In this document: positions 25,058-35,817 of the stretch, piece after piece
Layout of the letters: every line of letters begins with the position of its first letter
Position numbering within the stretch: position 1 is the stretch's first letter
Source of the DNA: Lachnospiraceae bacterium
GTDB lineage: Bacteria; Bacillota; Clostridia; Lachnospirales; Lachnospiraceae
NCBI GenBank assembly: GCA_017513125.1
Contig: JAFWDI010000031.1
Coordinates: 1-64,000, forward strand
Direction: 5' to 3'
Length of the DNA: 64,000 nt
The notes under the pieces: model-generated
Told to the model about the DNA's origin: nothing
Database searches by the model: none
The model's input: only the letters and a program-made list of their open reading frames with translations
Translations under genes and position numbers: made by a program

Positions 25058-26760
25058 TACGGATCCATGACCTGAAAATGCCGGTAGACTCCCGAGAAGA
25101 TCCGATCGCCTTTTCCGCCCGGAAGCTCGGCGTCGATCCTTCCGATATCGAGCGTTTCGCGCTGCGGCGCCGTTCGCTCGATGCCCGGAAAAAAGACCGC
25201 ATTCTTTATGTAATGACCGCGGATCTCTGCCTGCGGGACCCCTCCGATGAGAGGCTCCTGCTTAAGAAGCGCGCGCGGTCGTTCGATCTGTCCGTTCTGG
25301 ATGAAACGCCTTATGTATTTCCGTATACCGCGAAGGGTCTTTCTGCCGAAGGCAGGATGAGCCTGCGGCCGGTGATAGCGGGCTTCGGCCCGGCGGGGCT
25401 TTTCTGCGCCTATGAGCTCGCGCGCGCGGGTTATCGTCCGCTCGTGATCGAGCGCGGCGCACCGGTGGAGGAGAGGGCAGCGTCGATCGACGCTTTCTGG
25501 AACGGCGATCCTCTGGATCCTGAGTCCAATGTCTGCTTCGGCGAGGGAGGCGCGGGTGCGTTTTCCGACGGCAAGCTGAATTCTTCCGCGAACGATCCAC
25601 TGAAGCGCAGCACGCATGTGCTCGAGACGTTCGTACGTTTCGGCGCGGACGAGGATATCCTGAGCTGGTACCGCCCCCATATCGGGACGGATGCGCTTCG
25701 TCCGATCATCCGCAGGATGCGGGAAGAGATCGTCAGCCTCGGCGGTGAGGTCCGCTTTCATTCGAGGCTGGATGAGATTCTCACAAAAGAGTCGGCGTTT
25801 ACCGAAGTCTCGGGCATTCGTGTGACCGACACCGTGACAGGCCGCGCAGAGACGATCGCCTGCGATACGCTGATCCTCGCGGTCGGACACAGTGCTTCCG
25901 ACACCTTCCGAATGCTGAAAGACGCCGGCGTTCCGATCCGCCAGAAACCGTTTGCGGTGGGGTTTCGCGTACAGCACCCGCAGAGTCTGATCGACGCCGC
26001 ACAGTACGGGCCGTCCGCACATCTGCTGCCTCCGGCGGAATACCGCCTGCAGGCGAAGACGTCCGCGGGCCGCAGCGTGTACAGCTTCTGTATGTGTCCC
26101 GGCGGATATGTAGTGGATTCCTCATCGGAGCGCGGGCAGCTCTGTGTAAACGGCATGAGCTATCATGACCGTGCAGGCGAAAATGCCAATTCCGCGATCG
26201 TGGTCAATATAGGCCCGGCTGATTTCCGCAGCGACGATCCGCTCGGAGGCCTGATCTGTCAGAAAGCTTTCGAAGTACAGGCGTTCCGGCGGGCGGAAGG
26301 CGTGATACCGGTCCAGCGGTATGGGGATCTTCACAGAACTGTGACCGGCGAACGGGTTTCCGAAGCTGCGGACGCGGAACATACCGCCCGCGTGTTCGCG
26401 CAGGCCGGGGTCCGCGAGATATGCCCCGAGCCGATGATCCGCGGACGATATGCGGAGGCGGATCTTTCCGACATCCTTTTTCCGGAGATCACGCATGCGT
26501 TCATCGAGGGAATGGATCAGTTCGGCAGAAAGATCCCCGGGTTCAATGCTCCCGGAGTCCTTCTGGCGGGTGTAGAGAGCCGCACCTCCTCGCCGGTCCG
26601 TGTGGACCGCGGCGATGACGGGCAGTCCGCCCTGAAAGGACTCTTTCCCTGCGGCGAAGGCGCCGGGTATGCTGGCGGCATCATGTCCGCGGCGGTAGAC
26701 GGCATCATCACCGCGGAGCGTGCGGCAGGAAAGATGGACGTTTCGCGCGATCTGCGATAA
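25054..26760 (+). CDS. FAD-dependent dehydrogenase, COG2509 type
   Basis: This 568-aa protein has an N-terminal small domain (residues 1-95, MIRIHDLKMPVD start) and a flavoprotein domain with GFGPAGLFCAYELARAG near residue 105, the CFGEGGAGAFSDGKL motif and a C-terminal GEGAGYAGGI motif. It belongs to the COG2509 uncharacterised FAD-dependent dehydrogenases. The chosen ATG gives a 4-base overlap with the upstream flavoprotein gene, whereas the longer ORF start at 25009 lies deep in it. The 80 bp after its stop are AT-richer and may hold the proB promoter, but no convincing -35/-10 pair was found. Confidence 0.88.
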   Translation: MIRIHDLKMPVDSREDPIAFSARKLGVDPSDIERFALRRRSLDARKKDRILYVMTADLCLRDPSDERLLLKKRARSFDLSVLDETPYVFPYTAKGLSAEGRMSLRPVIAGFGPAGLFCAYELARAGYRPLVIERGAPVEERAASIDAFWNGDPLDPESNVCFGEGGAGAFSDGKLNSSANDPLKRSTHVLETFVRFGADEDILSWYRPHIGTDALRPIIRRMREEIVSLGGEVRFHSRLDEILTKESAFTEVSGIRVTDTVTGRAETIACDTLILAVGHSASDTFRMLKDAGVPIRQKPFAVGFRVQHPQSLIDAAQYGPSAHLLPPAEYRLQAKTSAGRSVYSFCMCPGGYVVDSSSERGQLCVNGMSYHDRAGENANSAIVVNIGPADFRSDDPLGGLICQKAFEVQAFRRAEGVIPVQRYGDLHRTVTGERVSEAADAEHTARVFAQAGVREICPEPMIRGRYAEADLSDILFPEITHAFIEGMDQFGRKIPGFNAPGVLLAGVESRTSSPVRVDRGDDGQSALKGLFPCGEGAGYAGGIMSAAVDGIITAERAAGKMDVSRDLR

Positions 26761-26840
26761 AATAATACTTTAATCACCATATCATCCAAGTAAAACGCCG
26801 TGCCGTCATGCGCGCGGCGCCGGCCGGAAAGGAACGATCT

Positions 26841-27686
26841 ATGCAGAACGGTTTTCGGGATCATTTAAAAGATAAAAAGCGTATCGTGATAAAGATCGGA
26901 ACATCGTCCCTGACACATAAGGAGACGAATTATCTGAACCTGCGCGTCATCGAATCGCTCGCCCGCGTCCTGACGGACCTGCGGAACCGGGGCATCGATG
27001 TGGCTCTGGTATCCTCGGGCGCGATCGCGGTGGGCCGTCAGTCCATGCATATCGACCGCCGTCCCGCGACCGTGGCGGAGAAGCAGGCGCTGGCCGCCGT
27101 CGGACAGGCACAGCTGATCATGGCCTACGAGCGCGTCTTTTCGATGTATAACCAGGATATCGCGCAGATCCTGATCACGAAGTACACGTTCCTGAACGAT
27201 ATGAACCGCGAGAACGCGTTGAACACGTTCCATGAGCTGTTCGCGATGAACGTCGTGCCCGTCATTAACGAGAACGATACCGTCGCCACGCATGAGATCG
27301 AGTTCGGCGACAACGACCGGCTCGGCGCCATAGTGGCTGCGCTGACCGGTGCGGATCTTCTGATCCTCCTGACGGACACGGACGGCCTGTATACTGCGGA
27401 CCCTTCCGTAGATCCGGACAGCGCACGCATTCCCGAGGTCTCGTATATCGACGATCAGATCATGTCGCTCGCGACCGGCACGAACTCGGACGTGGGGACA
27501 GGCGGCATGGCGGCGAAGCTGTTCGCGGCGCAGATGGCGGCCGCTGCAGGCGCCGACGTCGTGATCGCGAAGGGGGACGATCCGCTTAATATCCACAGGA
27601 TCCTCGACGGTGAAGATATCGGCACCATGATCATGGCGCATAAGAACCCTGAGTTTGACCTGAAGAAGTATATTCAGGAGTATTGA
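26841..27686 (+). CDS. proB: Glutamate 5-kinase, short form
   Basis: This enzyme phosphorylates glutamate in the first step of proline synthesis; its partner proA is at 30213. Visible motifs are KKRIVIKIGTSSLT, ALVSSGAIAVG and EFGDNDRLGA, typical of the amino acid kinase fold, and the TGGMAAKL nucleotide region. It is 281 aa long and has no C-terminal PUA domain, unlike the 367-aa E. coli enzyme. I chose the ATG at 26841, with GAAAGGA 7-8 bases upstream, over an ATG at 26808 with no site. Confidence 0.95.
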   Translation: MQNGFRDHLKDKKRIVIKIGTSSLTHKETNYLNLRVIESLARVLTDLRNRGIDVALVSSGAIAVGRQSMHIDRRPATVAEKQALAAVGQAQLIMAYERVFSMYNQDIAQILITKYTFLNDMNRENALNTFHELFAMNVVPVINENDTVATHEIEFGDNDRLGAIVAALTGADLLILLTDTDGLYTADPSVDPDSARIPEVSYIDDQIMSLATGTNSDVGTGGMAAKLFAAQMAAAAGADVVIAKGDDPLNIHRILDGEDIGTMIMAHKNPEFDLKKYIQEY

Positions 27687-27726
27687 TCGGGCCCTGGCGG
27701 ACCGGCAGACGTTTTCGGAGGCGGAT

Positions 27727-28308
27727 ATGACACAGGCGGAAGAAAAGAAGGCGCTCAGGAAGCAGATCATCGCTGAACGCAATAAACTGTCACACACGGA
27801 GATCTACGCGAAGAGCAGCGCGATCACGCGGCGGCTCATCGGAGACGACGTGTTTATCGGCAGCGATACGATCATGATGTTCGTTTCATATAAGACCGAG
27901 GTCCGCACCTGGGAACTGATGGATCTGGTCGTGAGTTCCGGAAAGACGCTCGCGATCCCCAGAGTCGAAGGCGAAGTGATCCGGTTTTACATCGTGGACG
28001 GACCGGAGGACACGGAGCCCGGCTGCATGGGGATCATGGAGCCTCGCGACCGCTGCCCGGAGTATATCCCGCCGGAGGATAAGTCCCGCGTGCTGATGAT
28101 CACGCCCGGCGTGGCATTTGACGAGGAGGGGCGCCGTATGGGATACGGCGGGGGCTATTACGACAGGTATTTCGAACGGTATCCGGGTCTGCGGAAGGCC
28201 GCTCTGGCTTTTGACCTGCAGATCACGGATCATGTACCGACCGAAGAGACGGATGTGAAGGTCGATATGATCTATACGGAGACCAGAAAGATCGTCTGCG
28301 GTGAGTGA
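27727..28308 (+). CDS. 5-formyltetrahydrofolate cyclo-ligase
   Basis: This enzyme converts 5-formyl-THF to 5,10-methenyl-THF with ATP and so returns a storage folate to the one-carbon pool. The signature GYGGGYYDRYF and the upstream PGVAFDEEGRRMG are intact, and the N-terminal KKALRKQIIAERNKL basic helix is typical. The length is 193 aa. It lies between proB and asnB in a run of small-molecule metabolism genes, spaced 40 and 51 bp from its neighbours, probably in one operon. Confidence 0.94.
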   Translation: MTQAEEKKALRKQIIAERNKLSHTEIYAKSSAITRRLIGDDVFIGSDTIMMFVSYKTEVRTWELMDLVVSSGKTLAIPRVEGEVIRFYIVDGPEDTEPGCMGIMEPRDRCPEYIPPEDKSRVLMITPGVAFDEEGRRMGYGGGYYDRYFERYPGLRKAALAFDLQITDHVPTEETDVKVDMIYTETRKIVCGE

Positions 28309-28359
28309 CGTCATTCGCGGCTGCAGCGGTTCTCAGGGGGAGAAAGCGGAAGGCGGAAT

Positions 28360-30216
28360 ATGTGCGGTATCGCCGGAATCGTTACGAAAGAACAGCATAA
28401 GCGTGAGACCGCTGAGCGGATGAGCGAACGCATCGCGCACCGCGGCCCGGACGGGGCCGGGATGTATGTCGATGAGGACATTGCCCTGGCGCACCGGAGA
28501 CTGTCGATCATCGACCTCGAGGGCGGAGCGCAGCCGATGTATAACGAGGACGGTTCGCTGGTCGTCGTTTTTAACGGTGAGATCTATAATTACCGTGAGC
28601 TGCGGGAAGAGCTGCTCACAGCCGGACACGTGTTCGGCACGAACAGCGACACAGAGGTCCTGCTTCACGGTTTTGAAGAGTGGGGCGATGAGCTCCCCTC
28701 GAAGCTGCGCGGGATGTTCGCATTCGCGCTCTGGGATATCGCGAAGAAAGAACTGTTTCTGGCACGCGATCACTTCGGGATCAAACCTCTGTATTACGCG
28801 CAGATGGGCGGGGCGTTTTTTTTCGCTTCCGAGATTAAGGCCTTTCTGGATGTTCCGGAGTTCCGCATGGAGCTGAACGAAGATATCCTCCAGCCGTTTC
28901 TGGAGTTTTCGTTCGTTCCGACGACCGAGACGTTTTTCCGCGGGGTGTTCCGGCTGGACGCGGGGCATACGCTGCGTTTCCGGGACGGAAAAGCGGAGAC
29001 GGTGCGCTATTACCGGCCTGAGTTCGGGGGCGTCCGGCCGGCATCCTATGAGGAGGCTGTCACGAAAGTCGGAGAGACGATGCGCGATTCGGTCGAGCAT
29101 CATATGATCGCCGACGTTGAAGTCGGATCGTTCCTTTCGAGCGGTATCGATTCGTCGTATCTGGTAAGCCTCGCGCGCCCGGATAAGACCTATACGGTCG
29201 GATACTCGGCGGAAAAGTATAACGAGATCTCATATGCGGAGGATCTCTGCGAAAAGCTTTCGATCACGAACCGTTCGAAGATCATCGGGGAGGATGAGTT
29301 TTTCCGCGTGCTTCCGAAAGCACTGTATCACCTGGACGAGCCGACCAGCGACCCTGCGGCGATCTCGCTTTACTTCGTGGCGCAGATGGCTGCGCGCGAC
29401 GTGAAGGTCGTCCTTTCCGGCGAGGGTGCGGACGAGTTTTTCGGCGGATATAACTATTACCGAGAGGAAGTGGATCTTTCCGCGTATAACCGGATCCCGT
29501 TCCCGCTCCGGCGTGCTGCGGCCGCGGTCGCGGGTCTGCTTCCGGAAGGCCGCGGACTGAATTTTATCGTGCGGCGCGGGACCAGACTTGAGGACGGATA
29601 TATCGGCGTGAACCGGAATTTCTCCGAAAAGATGGCGCGCCGGGTCCTGAGGAGACCCTGCAGGCTGCGCGGCGCCGACGTGGCGCGGCCGGTCTACGAA
29701 GCCTATCGCGGCAGTTCGAACATCGATAAGATGCAGGCGGTCGACATCCATTTCTGGCTGATCAAGGACATTCTGCTGAAGGCAGACCGGATGACGATGG
29801 CTCACTCGCTCGAGGGCCGTGTCCCTTTCACGGACCGCGAAGTGTTCCGGACGGCGGCGTCATTGCCGCTGGACTGGAAGGTAACGAAGGAAAACACGAA
29901 GGTAGCGCTGCGTGACGCGGCGAAGGCTGTGATTCCGACGGAGGCCTATAAGAAGAAAAAACTCGGATTTCCCGTCCCGATCCGCGAGTGGATCCGTGAC
30001 GAGGCGGTCCGGAACGAGATCTGCCGCGCATTCGACACTGAGGTCTCGAAGAAGTATTTTGACAACCGTATGATCCACCGGCTGTTTGACGAGCATCTGG
30101 CCGGGAAGAAGGATAATTACCGCAAGGTCTGGACGATCTACTGCTTCATCCGCTGGTACGAAGTGTTCTTCGGCGGAGAAGCGGAAGAGGTGAAGGAAGA
30201 AAGAGGTGTTTTATGA
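28360..30216 (+). CDS. asnB: Asparagine synthase (glutamine-hydrolysing)
   Basis: This 618-aa enzyme has an N-terminal class II glutaminase domain with the nucleophile Cys2 (MCGIAGIV) and [12 protein letters not shown], and a C-terminal synthetase domain with the PP-loop [11 protein letters not shown] and [12 protein letters not shown]. It makes asparagine from aspartate, glutamine and ATP. The start is fixed by the need for Cys at position 2; GGAAGGCGGA precedes it. The stop overlaps proA by 4 bases (ATGA). In amidotransferases of this type the substrate could also be another acid, but the context favours asparagine. Confidence 0.94.
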   Translation: MCGIAGIVTKEQHKRETAERMSERIAHRGPDGAGMYVDEDIALAHRRLSIIDLEGGAQPMYNEDGSLVVVFNGEIYNYRELREELLTAGHVFGTNSDTEVLLHGFEEWGDELPSKLRGMFAFALWDIAKKELFLARDHFGIKPLYYAQMGGAFFFASEIKAFLDVPEFRMELNEDILQPFLEFSFVPTTETFFRGVFRLDAGHTLRFRDGKAETVRYYRPEFGGVRPASYEEAVTKVGETMRDSVEHHMIADVEVGSFLSSGIDSSYLVSLARPDKTYTVGYSAEKYNEISYAEDLCEKLSITNRSKIIGEDEFFRVLPKALYHLDEPTSDPAAISLYFVAQMAARDVKVVLSGEGADEFFGGYNYYREEVDLSAYNRIPFPLRRAAAAVAGLLPEGRGLNFIVRRGTRLEDGYIGVNRNFSEKMARRVLRRPCRLRGADVARPVYEAYRGSSNIDKMQAVDIHFWLIKDILLKADRMTMAHSLEGRVPFTDREVFRTAASLPLDWKVTKENTKVALRDAAKAVIPTEAYKKKKLGFPVPIREWIRDEAVRNEICRAFDTEVSKKYFDNRMIHRLFDEHLAGKKDNYRKVWTIYCFIRWYEVFFGGEAEEVKEERGVL

Positions 30217-31463
30217 CTCTGCAGGAGATGGGGAAAAGAGCGAAAGAGACCGCATTCGTGCTGGGACAGCTGTCCACGCCCGATAAGGACCGCGGTCTGA
30301 AAGCTGCCGCCGAAGCGCTCGTCGCGCACGCGGACGAGATCATCGCGGCGAATGAGACCGACATGGTGAACGGCAGGGAGAAGGGCCTGAACGCAGGCCT
30401 TCTGGACCGACTGATGCTGAACGAGGAACGCATCGCCGGGCTGGCCGACGGCATCATGGACATCGTGAAGCTCGACGACCCCATCGGCGCCGTCGAGGAT
30501 ATGAAAAAGCGCCCGAACGGACTTCTGATCGGCCGGAAGCGCGTGCCGCTCGGCGTGGTTGGCATGATCTATGAGGCGCGTCCGAATGTCACGAGCGACG
30601 TTTTCGCTCTTTGCTTTAAGACGGGCAATGCCGCGATCCTGAAGGGCGGCAGCGACGCGATTCACTCGAACATCGCGATCGTCCGCGTGATCCGCGAGGC
30701 GCTCGCGGCGGAGGGATTGCCCGAGGATGCGCTGCAGCTGATCGAGTCCACGGACAGGGAGACGACCACCGAGTTCATGCGGATGCGGGAGTATCTGGAT
30801 GTGCTGGTTCCGCGCGGAAGCGCGCGGCTGATCCGCCACGTCGTCGAGAACTCCCAGGTGCCCGCGATCGAGACCGGCAGCGGCAACTGCCACATTTTCG
30901 TCGATGAGAGCGCGGATCTTGAGAACGCGGTCGAGATCATTTTTAACGCGAAGACGCAGCGCATCGGTGTGTGCAATGCCTGCGAGTCGCTGGTCGTTCA
31001 TGAGAAGGTCGTCGGGAAACTGATGCCTATGCTGACCGCGAAACTTCGCGAGAAACAGGTCGAGATCCGGGCGGACGAAGCCGCTCTCGAGGCGTCCGGG
31101 GGGGCTTCCGAAGTCATCCCCGCGACCGAAGAAGACTGGGGCACCGAGTATCTGGACTACATCCTTTCGGTCCGCACGGTCTCCGGCATCGATGAGGCGA
31201 TCGAACACATAAACCGTTATAATACCGGGCACTCCGAGGCGATCATCACGAACGACTACGCGAACGCGCAGAAGTTCCTCGACCGCATCGACGCGGCGGC
31301 AGTGTATGTGAACGCGTCCACGCGCTTTACCGACGGCGGCGAGTTCGGCCTCGGAGCCGAGCTGGGCATCAGCACGCAGAAACTGCACGCGCGCGGACCG
31401 ATGGGTCTGGAGGCGCTCACGACGACGAAATTCATCATTTACGGAAGTGGACAGATCAGGTGA
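30213..31463 (+). CDS. proA: Gamma-glutamyl phosphate reductase
   Basis: This enzyme reduces gamma-glutamyl phosphate to glutamate semialdehyde with NADPH, the second step of proline synthesis after ProB. The ALDH-like fold shows [31 protein letters not shown] and the catalytic cysteine in [13 protein letters not shown], and the C-terminal [20 protein letters not shown] is typical. It is 416 aa. It overlaps asnB by 4 bases upstream and miaB by 4 bases downstream (GTGA), so translation is coupled across all three. Confidence 0.97.
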   Translation: MTLQEMGKRAKETAFVLGQLSTPDKDRGLKAAAEALVAHADEIIAANETDMVNGREKGLNAGLLDRLMLNEERIAGLADGIMDIVKLDDPIGAVEDMKKRPNGLLIGRKRVPLGVVGMIYEARPNVTSDVFALCFKTGNAAILKGGSDAIHSNIAIVRVIREALAAEGLPEDALQLIESTDRETTTEFMRMREYLDVLVPRGSARLIRHVVENSQVPAIETGSGNCHIFVDESADLENAVEIIFNAKTQRIGVCNACESLVVHEKVVGKLMPMLTAKLREKQVEIRADEAALEASGGASEVIPATEEDWGTEYLDYILSVRTVSGIDEAIEHINRYNTGHSEAIITNDYANAQKFLDRIDAAAVYVNASTRFTDGGEFGLGAELGISTQKLHARGPMGLEALTTTKFIIYGSGQIR

Positions 31464-32932
31464 CGGAGAACACGAAAAATACATCGATATGGGACGCCGG
31501 GGGCTTCGGAGACGAAGATCTCACGGAGCTGGCTCTTCAGGAGAACGCGATCCTGAATGTGAGGAAGCTGGTCGGAGAGATCTCAGAGATGAAAGGCCGC
31601 CCGCTGACGGCCTGCGTCCGTTCGTTCGGATGTCAGATGAATGCCAGAGATTCCGAGAAGCTTTCTGGCGTTCTGCTGCGCTGCGGCTATCTTCTGACGG
31701 ACGATGAGGACGCGGATCTGGTGATCTTCAACACCTGCACGGTGCGCGATACCGCGAATACGCGCGTGTACGGCCGGCTCGGTCAGATCCATCACTTTAA
31801 GAAGAGCAGAAAGGACATGATCGTCTGCATCTGCGGCTGCATGCCGCAGGCGGAAGGGGCAGCGGAGGAGATCCACCGTCGGTTCCCTTTCATTGACATC
31901 ATTTTCGGAACGCATAATCTGTTCCGGTTCGCGACGCTTCTGTACGAAAAGCTGTCCGGAGGCGGCGCAGGTAAGAACGGGACCGTCATCGAGATCTGGA
32001 AAGATACGCAGCAGATCGTCGAAGGGCTGCCCGTTCGGAGAGAATACCCCTGGAAGTCTGGCGTGAACATCAGTTTCGGGTGCAATAATTTCTGCACCTA
32101 CTGCATCGTTCCCTACGTGCGCGGGCGCGAGCGGTCGCGGTCCCCGCGTGAGATCATTCACGAGATCGAGCGTCTGTCGGAAGACGGCGTGATCGAGATC
32201 ATGCTGCTGGGACAGAATGTGAATTCGTACGGAAACGATATTCCCGGCGGGATGCGGTTTCCGGAACTGCTCGCGCGGGCCGCGGAGGTTCCCGGCATCG
32301 AGCGCGTCCGCTTCATGACCTCACACCCGAAAGACCTGAGCGACGAACTCATCGACGTGATGGCGGGTTCGCCGAAGATCGCGGATCACCTGCACCTGCC
32401 GGTCCAGTCCGGCTCGAGCCGTGTGCTGCACGTCATGAACCGCCGCTATACGAAGGAAGATTATCTGGCGCTTGTCGAACGGATCCGCGCGAAGATGCCC
32501 GACATCTCTCTGACGACCGATATCATCGTCGGATTTCCGGGCGAGACAGAGAGCGATTTTCTGGAAACGCTGGATCTGGTACGGCGGGTCCGGTATGACA
32601 GCGCGTTCACGTTCCTGTACTCGGTGCGGTCCGGGACACTGGCTGCCGATATGCCGGATCAGATTCCGCACGAGATCGCGCAGGAGCGCTTCGACCGCCT
32701 GCTGACCGAAGTCCAGCAGATCGCGAACGAGACCATCGCGCGGCATGTCGGGAAAACGATGACTGCGCTGGCCGAAAGCACGGATCCGAAAGAACCCGGC
32801 ATGCTTTCGGGCCGCCTGGGAAATAATATCATGATCCATTTCCCGGGTCCCGCGGACAGAATCGGGACCATGGTCCCGGTGCGGATCCTGAAGCAGCATG
32901 GGTTTTACTATACCGGAGAGATCGCGGAGTGA
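31460..32932 (+). CDS. miaB: tRNA-2-methylthio-N6-dimethylallyladenosine synthase MiaB
   Basis: MiaB adds the methylthio group to i6A37 of tRNAs, the step after MiaA (encoded at 41780). The 490-aa protein has the UPF0004 domain ([32 protein letters not shown]), a radical SAM core with CX3CX2C in [12 protein letters not shown] and a C-terminal TRAM domain. The SFGCQMN signature distinguishes it from RimO. The start is GTG in a 4-base overlap with proA, and mutS follows after a 66-bp gap with a hairpin and a tandem repeat. Confidence 0.97.
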   Translation: MTENTKNTSIWDAGGFGDEDLTELALQENAILNVRKLVGEISEMKGRPLTACVRSFGCQMNARDSEKLSGVLLRCGYLLTDDEDADLVIFNTCTVRDTANTRVYGRLGQIHHFKKSRKDMIVCICGCMPQAEGAAEEIHRRFPFIDIIFGTHNLFRFATLLYEKLSGGGAGKNGTVIEIWKDTQQIVEGLPVRREYPWKSGVNISFGCNNFCTYCIVPYVRGRERSRSPREIIHEIERLSEDGVIEIMLLGQNVNSYGNDIPGGMRFPELLARAAEVPGIERVRFMTSHPKDLSDELIDVMAGSPKIADHLHLPVQSGSSRVLHVMNRRYTKEDYLALVERIRAKMPDISLTTDIIVGFPGETESDFLETLDLVRRVRYDSAFTFLYSVRSGTLAADMPDQIPHEIAQERFDRLLTEVQQIANETIARHVGKTMTALAESTDPKEPGMLSGRLGNNIMIHFPGPADRIGTMVPVRILKQHGFYYTGEIAE

Positions 32933-32960
32933 TCCGGGATCGATCCGTCCGCAGAGCAGA

Positions 32961-32978
32961 TCTCCGCAAAGGCGGAGA
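32961..32978 (+). promoter_or_regulatory. Stem-loop in the mutS leader
   Basis: TCTCCGC (32961-32967) and GCGGAGA (32972-32978) form a perfect 7-bp stem with an AAAG tetraloop. There is no T tract, so it is not a normal terminator. Its right arm includes the first GGAGA copy of the tandem repeat upstream of mutS. Confidence 0.5.
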
Positions 32979-32997
32979 GCAGTAAGGAGAGCAGTAA
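32974..32997 (+). repeat. Perfect 12-bp tandem repeat carrying the mutS ribosome binding site
   Basis: GGAGAGCAGTAA occurs twice without a gap (32974-32985 and 32986-32997), one base before the GTG start of mutS. The second copy places GGAG at normal spacing from the start; the first lies partly in the stem at 32961-32978. Confidence 0.9.
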
Positions 32998-32998
32998 A

Positions 32999-35683
32999 GT
33001 GGCATTGTCACCGATGATGCAGCATTATCTGGGCATGAAGGAAGAGTACGCGGACTGCATACTCTTTTACCGGCTCGGGGATTTTTACGAGATGTTTTTC
33101 GACGATGCGAAGCTCGTGTCGCGGGAACTCGAACTGACCCTGACCGGCAAGGACTGCGGCCTTGAAGAGCGCGCGCCGATGTGCGGCGTTCCGTTCCATG
33201 CGGCCGAGACCTATATCGGCCGTCTGGTCGAGAAGGGTTATAAAGTCGCGATCGCGGAACAGGTCGAGGATCCGAAAAAAGCGAAAGGACTCGTGAAGCG
33301 CGAGGTCATCCGCATCGTCACGCCGGGAACGATCACGTCTGATTCGGCGCTGGAAGGCGATCGGAATCTGTATATCGCCTGCGTCAGCGCGAACGTGTCG
33401 CGTGCCCAGGGGCGCGCGGCGGCCAATGCCCAGGCCCGCGCCGTCTATGGTCTTGCGTTCTGTGATCTTTCGACCGGAGACCTGTTTGCGGCGTCGATTC
33501 GCTCGAAAGAGCAGCTTTCCGATGAGCTGCTGAAGTACGATCCGGCCGAGATCCTGGTGCCCGAGCAGATACTCGGAGATGCCGAACTGTTTAACGCGGA
33601 CGCGGTCCTGGAAGCGGGGAAATGCCTGACCGGACGTGCCGCACACGAATATTCCGAAGGGACCGTAACGGACGTTCTGAAGCGTCATTTTCACGTCGGA
33701 AGCCTGGAGGGGCTCGGCATTTCCTCGGAGCCCGAGATCGCCGCAGCCTGCGGAGCGCTTCTCGCATATCTTTACGAGACGCAGAAAAACTCCCTGTCCC
33801 ACATTACGAATCTGCGCGTTTACGAGAGCAACGGATGCATGCTGCTTGACCACGCCGCCAGAAGAAACCTGGAGCTGACCGAGACCCTTCGCGATAAGAA
33901 AAAGCGCGGATCTCTGCTCTGGGTGCTGGATAAGACGAAGACCGCGATGGGCGCCCGGCTGCTTCGCAGCTGGATCGAGCGTCCGCTGGTCGACCGTGAG
34001 GCGATCCTGGAACGGCAGGACGCGGTCGAAGAGCTGAACGCGGACCCCGTGACCCGTGAAGAACTGGCCGAGTATCTGGGACCGGTCTATGATCTGGAAC
34101 GCCTGATGGGAAAGATCTCGACACGTTCCGCGAACCCGCGCGATCTCGCGGCGTTCCGTCAGTCGCTCGAACCGGTTCCCGCGGTCCGGACGCTGCTGGC
34201 CGACGCCCGCGGATCTCTGCTCGCACACCTTTACGCGGACATGGATCCGCTCACGGATCTCTGCAGCCTGATCGGCGAGGCGATCGTGGAGGATCCGCCG
34301 TTTGCCGTCAAGGAAGGCGGCATCATCCGCCCGGGTTTCAGTGAGGAAGCGGACACGCTCCGCAGCGCCTCGACGGACGGAAAGAAATGGCTGGCGGAAC
34401 TCGAGGCGGAGGAGAAGGAGCGCACCGGCATCAAAAACCTGCGTATCCGCTATAACCGCGTGTTCGGATATTATCTGGAAGTCACGAATTCGTTCCTGGA
34501 TATGGTGCCGGACGACTACATCCGAAAACAGACGCTCACGACCGCGGAACGTTTTACGACCCCGCGGCTGAAGGAGCTGGAAAATATCATCCTGGGGGCG
34601 GACGAGAAGCTTTCCGCGCTCGAATATGAACTGTTCTGCCGGATCCGCGACCGGATCGCCGGAGAAGTGCTCCGGATCCAGAAGACCGCACGCGCGCTGG
34701 CCGCGCTCGACGCGCTCATCTCGCTCGGAAAGACCGCCGAACAGAACGGTTACGTGCGGCCGGATATCAATGCCGAGGGCCGCATCGTCATCAAAGACGG
34801 ACGCCACCCGATCGTCGAGAAGATGCTGCCGGACGGCGCGTTCATCCCGAACGACGCTTATCTCGACGGCGGCGACAGCCGTATGAGCATCATCACCGGC
34901 CCAAATATGGCGGGAAAGTCGACGTATATGCGTCAGACGGCACTGATCGTGCTGATGGCACAGATCGGAAGCTTCGTTCCCGCCTCGAAAGCGGATATCG
35001 CGATCTGTGACCGCGTATTCACGCGTGTCGGCGCATCGGATGACCTCGGCAGCGGACAGAGCACGTTCATGGTCGAGATGAGCGAAGTCGCGAATATTCT
35101 TCGCAATGCCGGCCCGGACAGCCTGATCATTCTCGACGAGATCGGCCGCGGAACCAGCACGTTCGACGGCCTCAGCATTGCATGGGCGGTGCTGGAGTAC
35201 ATCGCGGACCGCGCGGAGATCGGCGCGAAGACCTTGTTTGCCACGCATTATCATGAGCTGACGCAGCTCGAAGGAATGCTCGACGGCGTACGTAATTTCT
35301 CTGTCGCGGTGCGCGAGTCGGGAGAGGACATCGTATTTCTTCGAAAGATCGTCGAAGGCGGTGCGGACCAGAGCTACGGCATACAGGTCGCGAAACTGGC
35401 CGGCGTTCCGAAGAGTGTGACCGATCGCGCGTCCGAGATCCTCGCGGAGCTCGATAAGGCCGACCTGACACGGCACGCGAAAGCGCTTGTGGAGACCGAG
35501 GGACAGCTGACGTTTGATTTTATCGCACCGAAGATCGCGAAAAAGGCGAAGACAGCCCCTGCACCCGCGCCCGGGAACGGGAAGGGAGAGGAGCTCCTGA
35601 AAGCGCTCGGCGAACTGCAGCCGGACAATATGACCCCGATGGATGCGCTGAACCTTCTCTATGAGTGGAAAAAGAGGTTTTAG
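32999..35683 (+). CDS. mutS: DNA mismatch repair protein MutS
   Basis: MutS recognises mismatches and small loops. The 894-aa protein has the N-terminal mismatch-binding domain (LGDFYEMFFDDA, with the Phe-x-Glu pattern), connector, core and clamp regions (FGYYLEVTNSF), the ATPase with Walker A GPNMAGKSTYMRQ, DEIGRGTSTFDG and the ATHYHEL switch, and a C-terminal tail. The start is GTG at 32999 behind the GGAGAGCAGTAA repeat. In most Firmicutes mutL follows directly, but here a four-gene module of 4.2 kb lies between them. Confidence 0.97.
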   Translation: MALSPMMQHYLGMKEEYADCILFYRLGDFYEMFFDDAKLVSRELELTLTGKDCGLEERAPMCGVPFHAAETYIGRLVEKGYKVAIAEQVEDPKKAKGLVKREVIRIVTPGTITSDSALEGDRNLYIACVSANVSRAQGRAAANAQARAVYGLAFCDLSTGDLFAASIRSKEQLSDELLKYDPAEILVPEQILGDAELFNADAVLEAGKCLTGRAAHEYSEGTVTDVLKRHFHVGSLEGLGISSEPEIAAACGALLAYLYETQKNSLSHITNLRVYESNGCMLLDHAARRNLELTETLRDKKKRGSLLWVLDKTKTAMGARLLRSWIERPLVDREAILERQDAVEELNADPVTREELAEYLGPVYDLERLMGKISTRSANPRDLAAFRQSLEPVPAVRTLLADARGSLLAHLYADMDPLTDLCSLIGEAIVEDPPFAVKEGGIIRPGFSEEADTLRSASTDGKKWLAELEAEEKERTGIKNLRIRYNRVFGYYLEVTNSFLDMVPDDYIRKQTLTTAERFTTPRLKELENIILGADEKLSALEYELFCRIRDRIAGEVLRIQKTARALAALDALISLGKTAEQNGYVRPDINAEGRIVIKDGRHPIVEKMLPDGAFIPNDAYLDGGDSRMSIITGPNMAGKSTYMRQTALIVLMAQIGSFVPASKADIAICDRVFTRVGASDDLGSGQSTFMVEMSEVANILRNAGPDSLIILDEIGRGTSTFDGLSIAWAVLEYIADRAEIGAKTLFATHYHELTQLEGMLDGVRNFSVAVRESGEDIVFLRKIVEGGADQSYGIQVAKLAGVPKSVTDRASEILAELDKADLTRHAKALVETEGQLTFDFIAPKIAKKAKTAPAPAPGNGKGEELLKALGELQPDNMTPMDALNLLYEWKKRF

Positions 35684-35697
35684 AGCCGGTCATGTGC

Positions 35698-35728
35698 ATT
35701 AGACAAGGTCAACCGCTATGACATTGTC
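35698..35728 (+). promoter_or_regulatory. Candidate operator upstream of the UroD-thioredoxin gene
   Basis: The motif ATTAGACAAGGTCAAC (35698-35713) contains the left arm of an inverted repeat, GACAAGGTCA (35702-35711) and TGACATTGTC (35719-35728), 9 of 10 positions complementary with a 7-base centre. The same 16-bp motif, with 14 of 16 bases identical, occurs at 38257-38272 upstream of the radical SAM gene. It lies 60 bp upstream of the predicted promoter and has no T tract. The binding protein is unknown. Confidence 0.5.
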
Positions 35729-35788
35729 ACCTATTCCGCATGGGAGATACTGCCAAAAGAGTTTCAATAATTTTATGTGTAAAAGATA

Positions 35789-35817
35789 AAGACAGATTTT
35801 GTCGATTTTTATACAAT
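35789..35817 (+). promoter_or_regulatory. Probable promoter of the UroD-thioredoxin gene
   Basis: AAGACA (35789-35794) and TACAAT (35812-35817) have a 17-bp spacer in the AT-rich gap 35684-35879. A short GTAC-TTT-GTAC dyad (35841-35851) and a strong AGGAGGAG ribosome binding site follow. Confidence 0.55.

Noticed and set aside
26761..26807. AT-rich gap before proB, with TAATAC and TATCAT as -10 candidates.
   Set aside because: The best -35 (TTTCGC, 16 bp upstream of TAATAC) is poor. A promoter is likely here, but I cannot place it.
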